A DNA stretch of 64,000 bases, from assembly GCF_000428985.1 (NCBI RefSeq), contig NZ_AUAZ01000018.1, positions 35,668 to 99,667 on the forward strand, read 5' to 3'. Shown here piece after piece: positions 10,505 to 18,775 of this stretch. The notes below the pieces were generated by a model, which saw only the letters and a program-made list of their open reading frames with translations, had not been told where the DNA came from and searched no databases. A program made the position numbers and the translations under genes. The DNA is from Marinobacterium litorale DSM 23545 (GTDB lineage Bacteria > Pseudomonadota > Gammaproteobacteria > Pseudomonadales > Balneatricaceae). The number at the start of each line of letters is the position of its first letter. Positions within the stretch are counted from its first letter, which is position 1.

Positions 10505-10555
10505 CTAGAGAGAGATGATGACTCGCACGATTGATCGCATAAGGCTTGATTTCAT
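10505..10555 (-). CDS. Putative leader peptide (16 aa) of the LysE exporter
   Basis: A short frame reads MKSSLMRSIVRVIISL and stops 38 bases before the terminator hairpin. It is enriched in Ile, Val and Leu codons, and its RVIISL end resembles the RVISLVVIS part of ilv leader peptides. Part of its coding sequence (CGATCAATCGTGC) can pair imperfectly with a later GCACGCGATC, as region 1:2 pairing requires. There is no clear ribosome binding site, and an internal ATG at 10540 is an alternative start, so this remains a candidate. Confidence 0.5.
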   Translation of the reverse strand: MKSSLMRSIVRVIISL

Positions 10556-10561
10556 CGTTTG

Positions 10562-10590
10562 ATCATTATGGATGCGGTCATTATTGTCAA
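10562..10590 (-). promoter_or_regulatory. Candidate sigma-70 promoter for the leader and exporter
   Basis: A perfect -35 TTGACA (10585-10590) with a 4/6 -10 match AATGAT (10562-10567) at 17-base spacing. A CATAAT lies 3 bases nearer. Initiation would fall very close to the leader ATG. Confidence 0.45.
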
Positions 10591-10602
10591 CCCGGCCCGG
10601 GG

Positions 10603-11802
10603 TTAGACACTGGGCGCTATGTCGTTAACCTTCACCGCGCCAGCGCGGCGGCGAATATGCAGACCAAGGCCCAGCAGGACCAGCGACATCATGGAGAGCA
10701 GCATGAAGCCGGGCTGCAGGAATCCGCTGACATCGCGGATAAAGCCGAGCAAGAGGTTACCCAGAGCGCCGCCCAGCCCGAAGGTCACCATGCAGATACC
10801 GCTGATCTGCATGGTTGCAGTGGCGGAGTACTGCTGGTTTACCCAGCCCGCGACGATCCCCCACATCGGGAAGTACATCAAGCCATAACCGAAGCTTGCC
10901 AGCAGCACCATCTCGGCGGGGCTATAGGAGAACGCCAGCTGGCCGAGTGCGAATACCGCGAAGATCAGGAGCAGCGCGGTTGCATGGCCCTTGCGATCCG
11001 CCAGCTTACCGGTTACGAAGCCGGCGACCATGCCGGTAATTCCAACGGTAGACCAGCTGTAACCGCCCAACTCAGCCGGCAGTTTCAACTCTTCCAGATA
11101 GGTGTTGAGCCAGGTTGAAAACGGCATGGTGCAGAAGCCAACCAGAAAGCAGATCAGACAGGCAAAGAAAGCGGTGCGTTCAGTGAACAGGGTTTTGAGT
11201 AACTGGGATACCGGAATCGCCGCTGGACCACTACCCGCCGCATGCAGTTCAGGTTCAGGCAGGGTGCGCAGCATGTACCAGGTAACGCCCAATACCAGCG
11301 CACCCATTATCCCCGCCAGGCGCCAGCTACTCTCCCAGCCCCAGAACGGTACGATCCACAGAATAACCAGCCCTGTGATTCCGTACCCCCAGGCCGTACC
11401 GCTGGATGCACTGGAAAGATAGGTAGACCGGCGATCCTGTGGCGCGCAACGGCTGATGATTTCGACAATAGCCCCCCAGCTCATGGCTGCACTCGCTGCC
11501 AGAACGACCAGCGCCAGAATAATATTCAGCGGTTGCTGCAACATCGGCATGCTGAACAGCAGCGACGTAGAAATCGCACCGCTCACCAGGGCAATCTTTC
11601 GTGTACCCAGCTTAGGCCCGATCAGACCCAGGATCAGTGCGCCCCCCAGATAAGCCAACTGAGTCAAGGCACCGGCCAGCGCCAGATGCCAGTAACTGAG
11701 ACCTGTAGATTCCCGCATCAGGGGCACTAGGGCCGCAAACAGGAACATTCCAAAGCCATGGCTGACCACTTGGTTCATGCCAAAAACAACCGCCATACGC
11801 AT
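10603..11802 (-). CDS. MFS transporter
   Basis: A 399-residue major facilitator with about 12 membrane helices and an A-motif-like loop GLIGPKLGTRKIAL after helix 2. The substrate is unknown. The ATG at 11802 (MRMAVVFGMN) has GGAG eight bases upstream; the longer reading adds a non-hydrophobic stretch not typical of MFS. It diverges from a LysR regulator that probably controls it; the 130-base gap contains a TTCAA-N5-TTGAA palindrome. Confidence 0.85.
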   Translation of the reverse strand: MRMAVVFGMNQVVSHGFGMFLFAALVPLMRESTGLSYWHLALAGALTQLAYLGGALILGLIGPKLGTRKIALVSGAISTSLLFSMPMLQQPLNIILALVVLAASAAMSWGAIVEIISRCAPQDRRSTYLSSASSGTAWGYGITGLVILWIVPFWGWESSWRLAGIMGALVLGVTWYMLRTLPEPELHAAGSGPAAIPVSQLLKTLFTERTAFFACLICFLVGFCTMPFSTWLNTYLEELKLPAELGGYSWSTVGITGMVAGFVTGKLADRKGHATALLLIFAVFALGQLAFSYSPAEMVLLASFGYGLMYFPMWGIVAGWVNQQYSATATMQISGICMVTFGLGGALGNLLLGFIRDVSGFLQPGFMLLSMMSLVLLGLGLHIRRRAGAVKVNDIAPSV

Positions 11803-11909
11803 ATCAGTGACTCCATCCTCGACGAGGCAGGCGCAGCCCAATGCGCGCCGACGGAGCGACAATAATCAGTTGTCAGGATTCATCAAAGCGAATTATATTG
11901 AGCTCTACA

Positions 11910-11924
11910 TTCAACTTTATTGAA
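11910..11924. promoter_or_regulatory. Candidate LysR operator
   Basis: Inverted repeat TTCAA-CTTTA-TTGAA, matching the T-N11-A form of LysR sites, 8 bases before the regulator start and inside the divergent intergenic region. Confidence 0.4.
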
Positions 11925-11932
11925 GTCTGAGC

Positions 11933-12823
11933 ATGGCCGACCTTCCTATCCCGCTGCTGCGTACATTCGTTGTTGTTGCCGATACACTGAACCTGACGAC
12001 AGCAGCAAACTTGTTGCACCGAGCCCCCTCAACAATCAGCATGCAGATCAACCGCTTAGAGGATCTGGTGACGACACAGCTGCTACGGCGAGGACAGTAC
12101 GGGGTACGGCTGACCGTTGCCGGTGAGCACCTCAACACTCACGCGCAGCAGTTGCTGGCGATGCATGATCGAATTCTGGGCGGATTTCAGAACGCGGATA
12201 TTACCGGCAAGGTACGTCTTGGCACCCATGACCTTTACATTACCCGGGCTCTGACGCCGTTGCTGGAGAGCTACAAGCTCTGCTACCCGGAGGCGCAACT
12301 GGAAGTGATCTGCGACCATCGACCCGGTTACCTGGCCTCACTGGTTGAGGATCATCGGCTGGATATCGCACTGGTGGAAATGCCGGCCCTGTCGGATGGT
12401 GGCTTACGTATGAGCCAGGACCGCCTAGTCTGGGTACGCGGAGAGCATCATCCGCTTCAGCCTGACGAACCTATCCCGCTGGCCATGTTTCCGGATGGAT
12501 GCTTTTATCGCGAATCTGCGATCAAGGCGATGCAACGCCGAGGCCTACCCTACCGAGTAACCTTTACCAGCCATAGCCGAGCCGGCGTATTGGCGGCGGT
12601 GCGGGCAGGCCTGGGGATCGGCGTACTGCCCCTGATGGCCCTGGAACCCGGGCTTCAGGTGATCGAAGAAGACCTCCCACCGCTACCACAGACAGAAGCA
12701 ACCCTGTTCATGGCTGAAAAGGCCAATGCGGCAACCGCTCGTCTGGCTCAAACCATCGAGGAGAGCCCCCTGTTCCGCCACCCGGAGCTAAGCAGCCTGC
12801 TGGAACCCACAGCTCAGGAGTAA
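11933..12823 (+). CDS. LysR-family transcriptional regulator
   Basis: A 296-residue regulator with an N-terminal winged helix-turn-helix (residues ~5-65; AANLLHRAPSTISMQINRLE is the recognition region) and a C-terminal periplasmic-binding-like effector domain. Divergence from the MFS gene suggests it controls that transporter and probably itself. The ligand is unknown. Confidence 0.88.
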   Translation: MADLPIPLLRTFVVVADTLNLTTAANLLHRAPSTISMQINRLEDLVTTQLLRRGQYGVRLTVAGEHLNTHAQQLLAMHDRILGGFQNADITGKVRLGTHDLYITRALTPLLESYKLCYPEAQLEVICDHRPGYLASLVEDHRLDIALVEMPALSDGGLRMSQDRLVWVRGEHHPLQPDEPIPLAMFPDGCFYRESAIKAMQRRGLPYRVTFTSHSRAGVLAAVRAGLGIGVLPLMALEPGLQVIEEDLPPLPQTEATLFMAEKANAATARLAQTIEESPLFRHPELSSLLEPTAQE

Positions 12824-13134
12824 TCCTGATCCGGATTGGCCAGTTTTACCTCCAGCGGCGCTGGCTTTTCACCTGCGGGCATGCCGATCATCTCGTTGTA
12901 CGGGCTTTCGTGAACCAACACTGTATGCGTGACACCCAGCCCCTTGAACGGATACTTGGCATCGAGCTGACTGTGGAAGCGCATAATCACGCCGTTGTCA
13001 TCACACAGATTCAGAAGCTCGTCACCTGTTTGCAGCTTTATCTGGACCAGATACAGACTGCTCTCGAAAGCCCGAAGAACCAATCGATCAATCTGTCCGG
13101 CGCTTTGTTTCACGTCGTCTAACACTATTTTCAT
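12814..13134 (-). CDS. DUF6482-like conserved protein
   Basis: A 106-residue soluble protein with no catalytic motif that I recognise. It resembles small conserved proteins of Pseudomonas-like bacteria (DUF6482); this family name is from memory. The start at 13134 (MKIVLDDVKQ) has AGGGAGAG upstream and removes nine unlikely residues. Its last codons overlap the 3' end of the convergent LysR gene by 10 bases. Confidence 0.65.
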   Translation of the reverse strand: MKIVLDDVKQSAGQIDRLVLRAFESSLYLVQIKLQTGDELLNLCDDNGVIMRFHSQLDAKYPFKGLGVTHTVLVHESPYNEMIGMPAGEKPAPLEVKLANPDQDYS

Positions 13135-13242
13135 CACGCTCTCCCTGTTGCATTTTTGCATTTACGAAGACCCGGCCAGAACAGTTTATTTTCAGTGCGT
13201 TTTTGGGTTAAAACACCTAGCGACTTCTGACGGAGACAGAGC

Positions 13243-14196
13243 ATGAGATTTCTGATCATTGGCGCAGGTGGCATTGGTTGTTATTACGGAGCCCGCCTGC
13301 TGGAAGCCGGGCACAGGGTCACCTTTGTTGCCCGCGGGGCGCATCTGGACGCGATGCAGGAAACCCTGACCGTGGAGCATGAAGCGCTTCACTTTAGCGG
13401 CAAAGTCGATGCCCGTGCCATGGACGCCGTTGTTCAACAAACCCAATGTGACGATTTTGACCTCATCATCGTGGCGTTAAAATCCGGCGCATCCGCAGGC
13501 TGGCTTGAGCAGTGCAGCACCTGGCTGAAGAATGGGCGTACGCCCCTGCTGTCTCTGCAAAACGGCGTCGACAACGAGCCTCAGATTGCAGAATGCGTCG
13601 GCGAGTCACGCACGCTGGGCGGCCTGGCGGTTCGTATCGGCGGTCATATCATTGCCCCGGGCCAGGTGGAAGCACGGGGACCGGCTCAGGTCGTGATGGG
13701 ATACTGGCCCAACACCAGGTCCGATGATGCGCGCCTGAACAGGCTGACTCAGGTATTTAACGAAGCCGGCATTCCGACCCGGGTCTCCGCGGAGATACGC
13801 TATGAACTGTGGAAAAAGCTGGTCATCAACAACGGTGTGAATCCGCTAAGCGCCTTGACCGGGCTGGATACCCGCACCCTCACCGCGGACCCCGTTCTGG
13901 GGGCCACCGTCTACCGGATGATGCAGGAAACCGCCGTGGCTGCGAAGGCCGATGATGTGGAGCTGACCGCCACCGATGTGGATGAGATGTTCGAACTGAT
14001 CAGCACCTTCGACGCGATAAAAACGTCGATGCTGGTGGATCGTGAAAAGGGCCGCCCGCTGGAGCTGGACGACATCAGCGGGGCCGTGATTCGCCGCTGC
14101 GAACAACTTGGACAACAAGCGCCCTGGACCTCAACCGTAGAGCGATTGCTCCGCCTCGACATCCGCCCTTTGCAATGGCGGCCTCAGCCGGGATAA
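13243..14196 (+). CDS. panE: 2-dehydropantoate 2-reductase
   Basis: Reduces ketopantoate to pantoate with NADPH in coenzyme A biosynthesis. The 317-residue protein begins with the dinucleotide loop IIGAGGIGCYYGARL (5-19). It has the catalytic-lysine region LWKKLVINNGVNPLSALTG (~190-208) and a C-terminal helical ApbA domain. GGAGACAGAGC precedes the ATG. Paralogues of this fold act on other 2-keto acids, so the exact substrate is likely but not certain. Confidence 0.85.
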   Translation: MRFLIIGAGGIGCYYGARLLEAGHRVTFVARGAHLDAMQETLTVEHEALHFSGKVDARAMDAVVQQTQCDDFDLIIVALKSGASAGWLEQCSTWLKNGRTPLLSLQNGVDNEPQIAECVGESRTLGGLAVRIGGHIIAPGQVEARGPAQVVMGYWPNTRSDDARLNRLTQVFNEAGIPTRVSAEIRYELWKKLVINNGVNPLSALTGLDTRTLTADPVLGATVYRMMQETAVAAKADDVELTATDVDEMFELISTFDAIKTSMLVDREKGRPLELDDISGAVIRRCEQLGQQAPWTSTVERLLRLDIRPLQWRPQPG

Positions 14197-14226
14197 TGCC
14201 CGGCTTTCAATGATGAGGACCTTGGG

Positions 14227-14565
14227 ATGACACTGGAACAGCTCACTGCCCGTCTGGGTACCGATGAGACGATCGACTTTGAAGACGTGATCGCATTTAT
14301 TGGCGAGCACTTCGAATACACCCCTTGCGCTTTCCGCAACGGTGACCTGCATAATGAAGCCGGTCAAAACGAAGGCTCCTGCAAGATTCTCGCCTTCGGT
14401 CAGCTGGCGGGCCTTAGCGAAGCGCAGACACTCGCCTGCTTCGGCCGTTTTTACCGCGATGTACTCGCCACGCCCGAGGGCTCTGATCACGGTAACATTC
14501 GTAACTTTATAGATAAGGGCTGGTCCGGTATCCGTTTCGAAGGTATACCGCTGGCCCCCCGATAG
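14227..14565 (+). CDS. HopJ type III effector-family protein
   Basis: A 112-residue protein matching the HopJ family, with FEYTPCAFRNGD, NEGSCKILAFGQL and HGNIRNFIDKGW. Despite the name, this family is widespread in free-living gammaproteobacteria and no secretion system is nearby, so an effector role is not supported here. It follows panE by 30 bases and may be co-transcribed. Confidence 0.8.
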   Translation: MTLEQLTARLGTDETIDFEDVIAFIGEHFEYTPCAFRNGDLHNEAGQNEGSCKILAFGQLAGLSEAQTLACFGRFYRDVLATPEGSDHGNIRNFIDKGWSGIRFEGIPLAPR

Positions 14566-14578
14566 AGGTTCAATCGCC

Positions 14579-15148
14579 TCACACCCTGCCCTGCGCCGCC
14601 ATCAGTGCCTGTCGTTTCTGCTCAAGCTGAGCGACCGAGAGGCGGGCGGCCAGTTCCCGCACGGGCTCACTGACCTCCGCCACTCGAAACCGGGTAATAT
14701 TAGCCAGTTCCCGCTGCGCCGGCGGTAACAACTCACGGCGCTGCACCATGCCACCCTCATCATCGGCATGGATATAGATCACCTCGCCGATGCCGGCGTA
14801 AAGAATACGCGTTAAACACATCGGGCAGGGTTCCAATGTGACGAGCAGGCTTAACTCACAGGGCGGCGGATGCTCCTCATCCAATGACTCCAGTGTATCC
14901 AGTGCCCGCATCTCCGCGTGCCCAGCGGAGTCCAGCGCATCACCGAACAGATGATTACGCCCCTCGGCAAAGATGCGATGTTCCTCACTCATTACCAGCG
15001 CCCCCACTCCATAACCACCTCCTGCCAGTGCATTCAGGGCCAGTCGACAGGCATGCAGAGCCGGCACTTCATCCCGAAAACGCAGGTCGGGCTCAATTCC
15101 GTCATAAGCGGCCCGTAACTGTGCGGTGGAGTCTTGATATTCACTCAT
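14579..15148 (-). CDS. Nucleoside/cytidine deaminase-family zinc enzyme
   Basis: The 189-residue protein carries the zinc deaminase signature: HAE near residue 105 and PCPMC near 134. These supply the zinc ligands and catalytic glutamate of the CDA/guanine-deaminase/TadA superfamily. N- and C-terminal extensions differ from TadA, so the substrate is probably a free base or nucleoside. The start at 15148 (MSEYQDSTAQ) has AGGGG upstream; the longer frame adds 25 unlikely residues. It converges on the HopJ-like gene. Confidence 0.75.
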   Translation of the reverse strand: MSEYQDSTAQLRAAYDGIEPDLRFRDEVPALHACRLALNALAGGGYGVGALVMSEEHRIFAEGRNHLFGDALDSAGHAEMRALDTLESLDEEHPPPCELSLLVTLEPCPMCLTRILYAGIGEVIYIHADDEGGMVQRRELLPPAQRELANITRFRVAEVSEPVRELAARLSVAQLEQKRQALMAAQGRV

Positions 15149-15243
15149 TTTTCTACCCCTGGAACCGATCTGTAGTGCTACCCTTAGCATAGACGCAGCC
15201 AAAATCCGAATGGTACAAAACACTCGACTCCAAGGGTTTCCCC

Positions 15244-15417
15244 ATGAACAGCGTTACCTGGCACGGCCATGAGCGCCGCAGACAACCGGACCGCCGCATT
15301 AGCGCAGACCGCCGAGAGGATATCCGCTTCGAACCCGGCAAACCGGACCGCCGCCGGAACCGGGGCCGACGCGAGGAAGACCGGGACTTCTGGGTCGAAG
15401 CGTTACAGCAGGAATAA
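15244..15417 (+). CDS. Small arginine-rich protein (57 aa)
   Basis: I translated this short frame by hand. It is 57 residues, very rich in Arg/Asp/Glu, with repeated DRR-like units (ERRRQPDRR, ADRREDIRFEPGK, PDRRRNRGRREEDRD) and a hydrophobic tail FWVEALQQE. The regular repeat spacing argues for a real protein rather than chance. Function is unknown. It ends just before the Pho-box array of the next gene. Confidence 0.5.
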   Translation: MNSVTWHGHERRRQPDRRISADRREDIRFEPGKPDRRRNRGRREEDRDFWVEALQQE

Positions 15418-15420
15418 CCT

Positions 15421-15497
15421 GCGTCACCGAAGCGTCACAGCCCCGTCAATGACCTGTCATCTATCCGTCTTAGATTAGTCGCGTCCCTGTCATACCG
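15421..15497 (+). promoter_or_regulatory. Array of Pho-box-like 11-bp repeats before olsF
   Basis: Seven units in exact 11-base register start at 15421, 15432, 15443, 15454, 15465, 15476 and 15487: GCGTCAC, GCGTCAC, CCGTCAA, CTGTCAT, CCGTCTT, TAGTCGC (weak) and CTGTCAT. PhoB half-sites are CTGTCAT-like and spaced 11 bases apart. TTAGAT (15470-15475) could be a -10 element. This suggests phosphate-starvation control of the synthase. Confidence 0.75.
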
Positions 15498-15509
15498 GCG
15501 AGACTAAAG

Positions 15510-17267
15510 ATGGAAATCAACGTAGAACAGGTACTGACTGCCAAGTACCCGGGCTTTGCCCAAAAACCTGCCCTGCTGCGCCGTCTGGCGCTGTTTGTTC
15601 TCCGAAGACTACTGCACGAAAGCGAGGTAAACCGCTTCTTACAGGAGAATCAGGCGCTTCAGGGATTCGAGTTTATCGACCGGGTTCTGGACTACTTCAG
15701 TTTCGGCTACAGCGTCAGCAGCAAAGAGCGTGCAAATATTCCCTCCAGCGGTCGCGTGCTGATCGTTGCTAATCACCCGCTGGGGGCGCTGGATGGCCTG
15801 GCGCTGCTTAAACTGGTCGGCGAGGTACGTCGGGATGTACGGATCATCGCCAATGATGTGCTGATGCACTTCGACCCTTTGCAAAATCTTTTTCTACCGG
15901 TCGACAATCTGGGAAAAAGCACCGGCAAAAAGCAGGTGGCGCGCATCGTAGAGTGCCTGCGCAATGACGAAGCCGTGATCGTTTTTCCGGCGGGTGAAGT
16001 GTCCCGCGCCAGCGTCACCGGCATCAAGGATGGCCCGTGGAACAGCGGTTTTCTGATGTTCGCACGCCGTGCTAACGCGCCCATTTTACCGGTTCACGTG
16101 GGTGGCAAAAATTCATCCCTGTTTTACACGCTCTCCAGCATCAATAAAAACGCATCGGCGCTGCTGTTGGCTCATGAGATGTTCAACAAGCGCTCCAAGA
16201 CGCTGCCTCTGCGTATTGGTGAGCCGGTGGCTTTCAGTCAGATCGATACGCTGCCTATCACCAACAAACTGAAGGCAAAACTGCTCAAAAAACACCTGTA
16301 CCGGATAGCCCGCAACCGGCGCCCGCTGTTCAAGACCGAGAAAACCATCGCCCACCCCCAGAACCGGCAGCGCCTCAAGCAGGAGTTGCGCGACGCCGAG
16401 CTTTTAGGCGAAACGGCGGATGGTAAAAAGATCTATTTGTTCGATTATCACAGTGACTCCGCCGTCATGGCCGAGATCGGCCGACTGCGAGAAATCGCCT
16501 TTCGTTGTGTCGGCGAAGGCACCGGCGACAAACGTGATCTGGATCGCTACGACCGGTACTACCGCCATCTGATCCTCTGGGACGAGGAGGATCTGGAGAT
16601 CGCCGGTGCTTACCGGCTCGCGGAAGCCGGTAAACTGCTCACGCAGCAGAATACCGATGCGCTCTACAGCGCCAGTCTGTTTCAGCTCAACCCGTCGATG
16701 CAGCCTTTTCTGAACCAGGGAATCGAACTGGGCCGCAGTTTTGTCCAGCCCCGCTACTGGGGTCGGCGCAGCCTGGACTACCTCTGGTATGGCATTGGTG
16801 CCTACCTGCGCAAACACCCGGAAGTACGTTACATGTTCGGCCCGGTGAGCCTGAGCAATAGCTATCCGAAACGCGCACGTGACCTGCTGGTCTGGTTCTA
16901 CAGTCACTATTTTCCCGATAACGACAACCTGGGCCGCTCTAATAGCCCCTATCCACTGGATGCCGAAGCCCGCGCCGATATCAGCCGACTCTTTGACGGC
17001 CATGATTACACCCTCGATTTCGGCCGTCTGCGTGAACAGCTTGAATTCCTGGGCGTGTCGGTACCGACGCTGTACAAGCAGTACAGTGAACTCTGCGAAC
17101 CCGGCGGGGTTCGCTTCGTCGATTTCGGTGTCGATGCGGATTTCAATTATTGCGTAGATGGCCTGGTGATGGTCGATACCCAAGCCGTAAAGGCACGTAA
17201 ACGACTGCGCTATATAGGCGAGGCAGACACCGCCCAGACAGTGCAAACGGAGGCCGAAGCCGTCTAG
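15510..17267 (+). CDS. olsF: Bifunctional ornithine-lipid synthase, OlsF type
   Basis: A 585-residue two-domain protein. The N-terminal half is a lysophospholipid-type O-acyltransferase with NHPLGALDG (His89, Asp95) and FPAGEVSR (~155). The C-terminal half (~310-560) is a GNAT-like N-acyltransferase domain related to OlsB. In OlsF proteins the C-terminal part acylates ornithine and the N-terminal part adds the second chain, making phosphorus-free membrane lipids. Length and domain order agree with that family. The Pho-box array immediately upstream fits induction when phosphate is scarce. Assignment as a hemolysin-like acyltransferase of unknown acceptor is the alternative. Confidence 0.78.
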   Translation: MEINVEQVLTAKYPGFAQKPALLRRLALFVLRRLLHESEVNRFLQENQALQGFEFIDRVLDYFSFGYSVSSKERANIPSSGRVLIVANHPLGALDGLALLKLVGEVRRDVRIIANDVLMHFDPLQNLFLPVDNLGKSTGKKQVARIVECLRNDEAVIVFPAGEVSRASVTGIKDGPWNSGFLMFARRANAPILPVHVGGKNSSLFYTLSSINKNASALLLAHEMFNKRSKTLPLRIGEPVAFSQIDTLPITNKLKAKLLKKHLYRIARNRRPLFKTEKTIAHPQNRQRLKQELRDAELLGETADGKKIYLFDYHSDSAVMAEIGRLREIAFRCVGEGTGDKRDLDRYDRYYRHLILWDEEDLEIAGAYRLAEAGKLLTQQNTDALYSASLFQLNPSMQPFLNQGIELGRSFVQPRYWGRRSLDYLWYGIGAYLRKHPEVRYMFGPVSLSNSYPKRARDLLVWFYSHYFPDNDNLGRSNSPYPLDAEARADISRLFDGHDYTLDFGRLREQLEFLGVSVPTLYKQYSELCEPGGVRFVDFGVDADFNYCVDGLVMVDTQAVKARKRLRYIGEADTAQTVQTEAEAV

Positions 17268-17302
17268 ACTAGGGGCATCGATCACCATTAAAACGGTCAG
17301 CC

Positions 17303-18001
17303 ATGTCCAAGTCCATCACGCCGGTCTCGGCATCAACCGAAATCGATGCCTTTATCGAGAAAGCGCGGCAGCCAGTCCCTGCATCACGCAAGCAGGGTCG
17401 TCTGATGTTCGCGCTGGATGCAACGGCGAGCCGCCACCCGACCTGGGACCGCGCCTGTGATCTGCAGGCCGAGATGTTTCTCGCCACCCGGGATAAGGCC
17501 AACCTGGCCGTACAACTCTGCTATTACCGCGGCTATCGTGAGTTTCACTACTCCGACTGGCTGACTCAAACCGACCAGCTGTTACGGGAAATGACGTCGG
17601 TTACCTGCCTCGGCGGGCATACGCAAATTGAGCGCGTCCTCAAACACGCCCTCAGAGAGTCGCGCAATGCGCCCATCAACGCGCTGGTGCTGGTGGGTGA
17701 CTGTTGCGAAGAGTCGATCGATCCTATCTGCCAGCTGGCCGGTGAACTGGGTCTGCGCGGTACCCCCCTGTTCTGCTTTCACGAAGGTGAAGACCCCACC
17801 GGCCGTCTGGTGTTCGAGCAGGTCGCTCGACTATCCGGAGGGGCATTCGCCCGTTTCGATCTGCACAGCGCCGAGCGCTTGAGGGAGCTTTTGGGCGCTG
17901 CGGCGGTCTACGCTACGGGAGGCCTGAGCGCGTTGGAGCAGTACAGCCGGGGCAAAGGCGAGTCACTCAAGGCTCTGACTCACCAGCTACGCAAGGGTTA
18001 A
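17303..18001 (+). CDS. VWA-domain-like protein
   Basis: A 232-residue soluble protein with a von Willebrand A-like fold. The metal site reads FALDATAS (residues 37-43, DxTxS rather than DxSxS), followed by LGGHTQIERVL and VLVGDCCEES. The role is unknown. It lies 35 bases after olsF and 24 bases before a membrane J-domain protein, suggesting one transcript. Confidence 0.75.
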   Translation: MSKSITPVSASTEIDAFIEKARQPVPASRKQGRLMFALDATASRHPTWDRACDLQAEMFLATRDKANLAVQLCYYRGYREFHYSDWLTQTDQLLREMTSVTCLGGHTQIERVLKHALRESRNAPINALVLVGDCCEESIDPICQLAGELGLRGTPLFCFHEGEDPTGRLVFEQVARLSGGAFARFDLHSAERLRELLGAAAVYATGGLSALEQYSRGKGESLKALTHQLRKG

Positions 18002-18025
18002 CGGGAACCGCTAAGGATTAAAGTT

Positions 18026-18775
18026 TTGAACCCCATAGGATTGATTTTACTGGCTCTGGTCGGCGCCGGCGGCTTTCTCTGGCTACGCCGCCAGCCCCCC
18101 CAGGATAGGAACCGGGCCGCGCTGAAACTGGCGCTGCTGCTGATATTGCTGGGCCTGCTGTTTCTCGCAATCACCGGACGCCTGCATTGGCTGGGCGCTT
18201 TGGTTGCCCTGCTGCTGCCTATCGCGCAACGCCTACTTCCGCTATTGGTTCGCATTCTGCCCTGGCTGAGCCGACTGCGCGCCGGCCATCGCCGACAACA
18301 GAACCGGAGTGGGCAAAGCTCCACCGTGAGAAGCCGGATGATTCTGATGACACTGGACCACGATAGCGGGGATATTGATGGCGAAGTGCTGGAAGGGCCG
18401 TTCAGTGGACAGAAGCTGAGCGCTTTAAGCGAAGCACAATTTATCGAACTGCTACAGGCGTGCCGAGCCAGCGATCAGGATTCCGCCCGGTTACTGGAAA
18501 CCTACCTGGATAAGCGTTTTGGCCAGTCCTGGCGCGAGGATGATCCGGGTGACAACCAGGGTGAATCGGTGAACGGTAGCGCTTCGGATGGGCAGATGAC
18601 CGAAAAAGATGCGCTGGATATTCTGGGGCTCGAGGCGGGCGCGGATCGGGATGCAATCGTGGACGCGCATCGACGCCTGATGCAGCGCAACCACCCCGAC
18701 CGGGGCGGCAGCGCTTGGCTCGCCGCCCGAATCAATGAAGCCAAATCGGTCCTGCTGGGGAAACGGTCAGGGTAG
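18026..18775 (+). CDS. Membrane-anchored J-domain protein
   Basis: A 249-residue protein that starts with TTG after AAGGA. Residues 1-85 are hydrophobic membrane segments and the last ~60 form a J domain with the HPD motif in MQRNHPDRGGS, the DnaK-stimulating element. The architecture resembles Pam18/TIM14-like or DjlA-like proteins that recruit DnaK to the membrane. The client is unknown; pairing with the VWA protein upstream suggests a shared task. Its 3' end overlaps the convergent lipoprotein gene by 9 bases. Confidence 0.75.
   Translation: MNPIGLILLALVGAGGFLWLRRQPPQDRNRAALKLALLLILLGLLFLAITGRLHWLGALVALLLPIAQRLLPLLVRILPWLSRLRAGHRRQQNRSGQSSTVRSRMILMTLDHDSGDIDGEVLEGPFSGQKLSALSEAQFIELLQACRASDQDSARLLETYLDKRFGQSWREDDPGDNQGESVNGSASDGQMTEKDALDILGLEAGADRDAIVDAHRRLMQRNHPDRGGSAWLAARINEAKSVLLGKRSG

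Noticed and set aside
16404..17288. A 294-codon frame antisense to olsF
   Set aside because: Antisense to a clear coding region; no recognisable domain or ribosome binding site.
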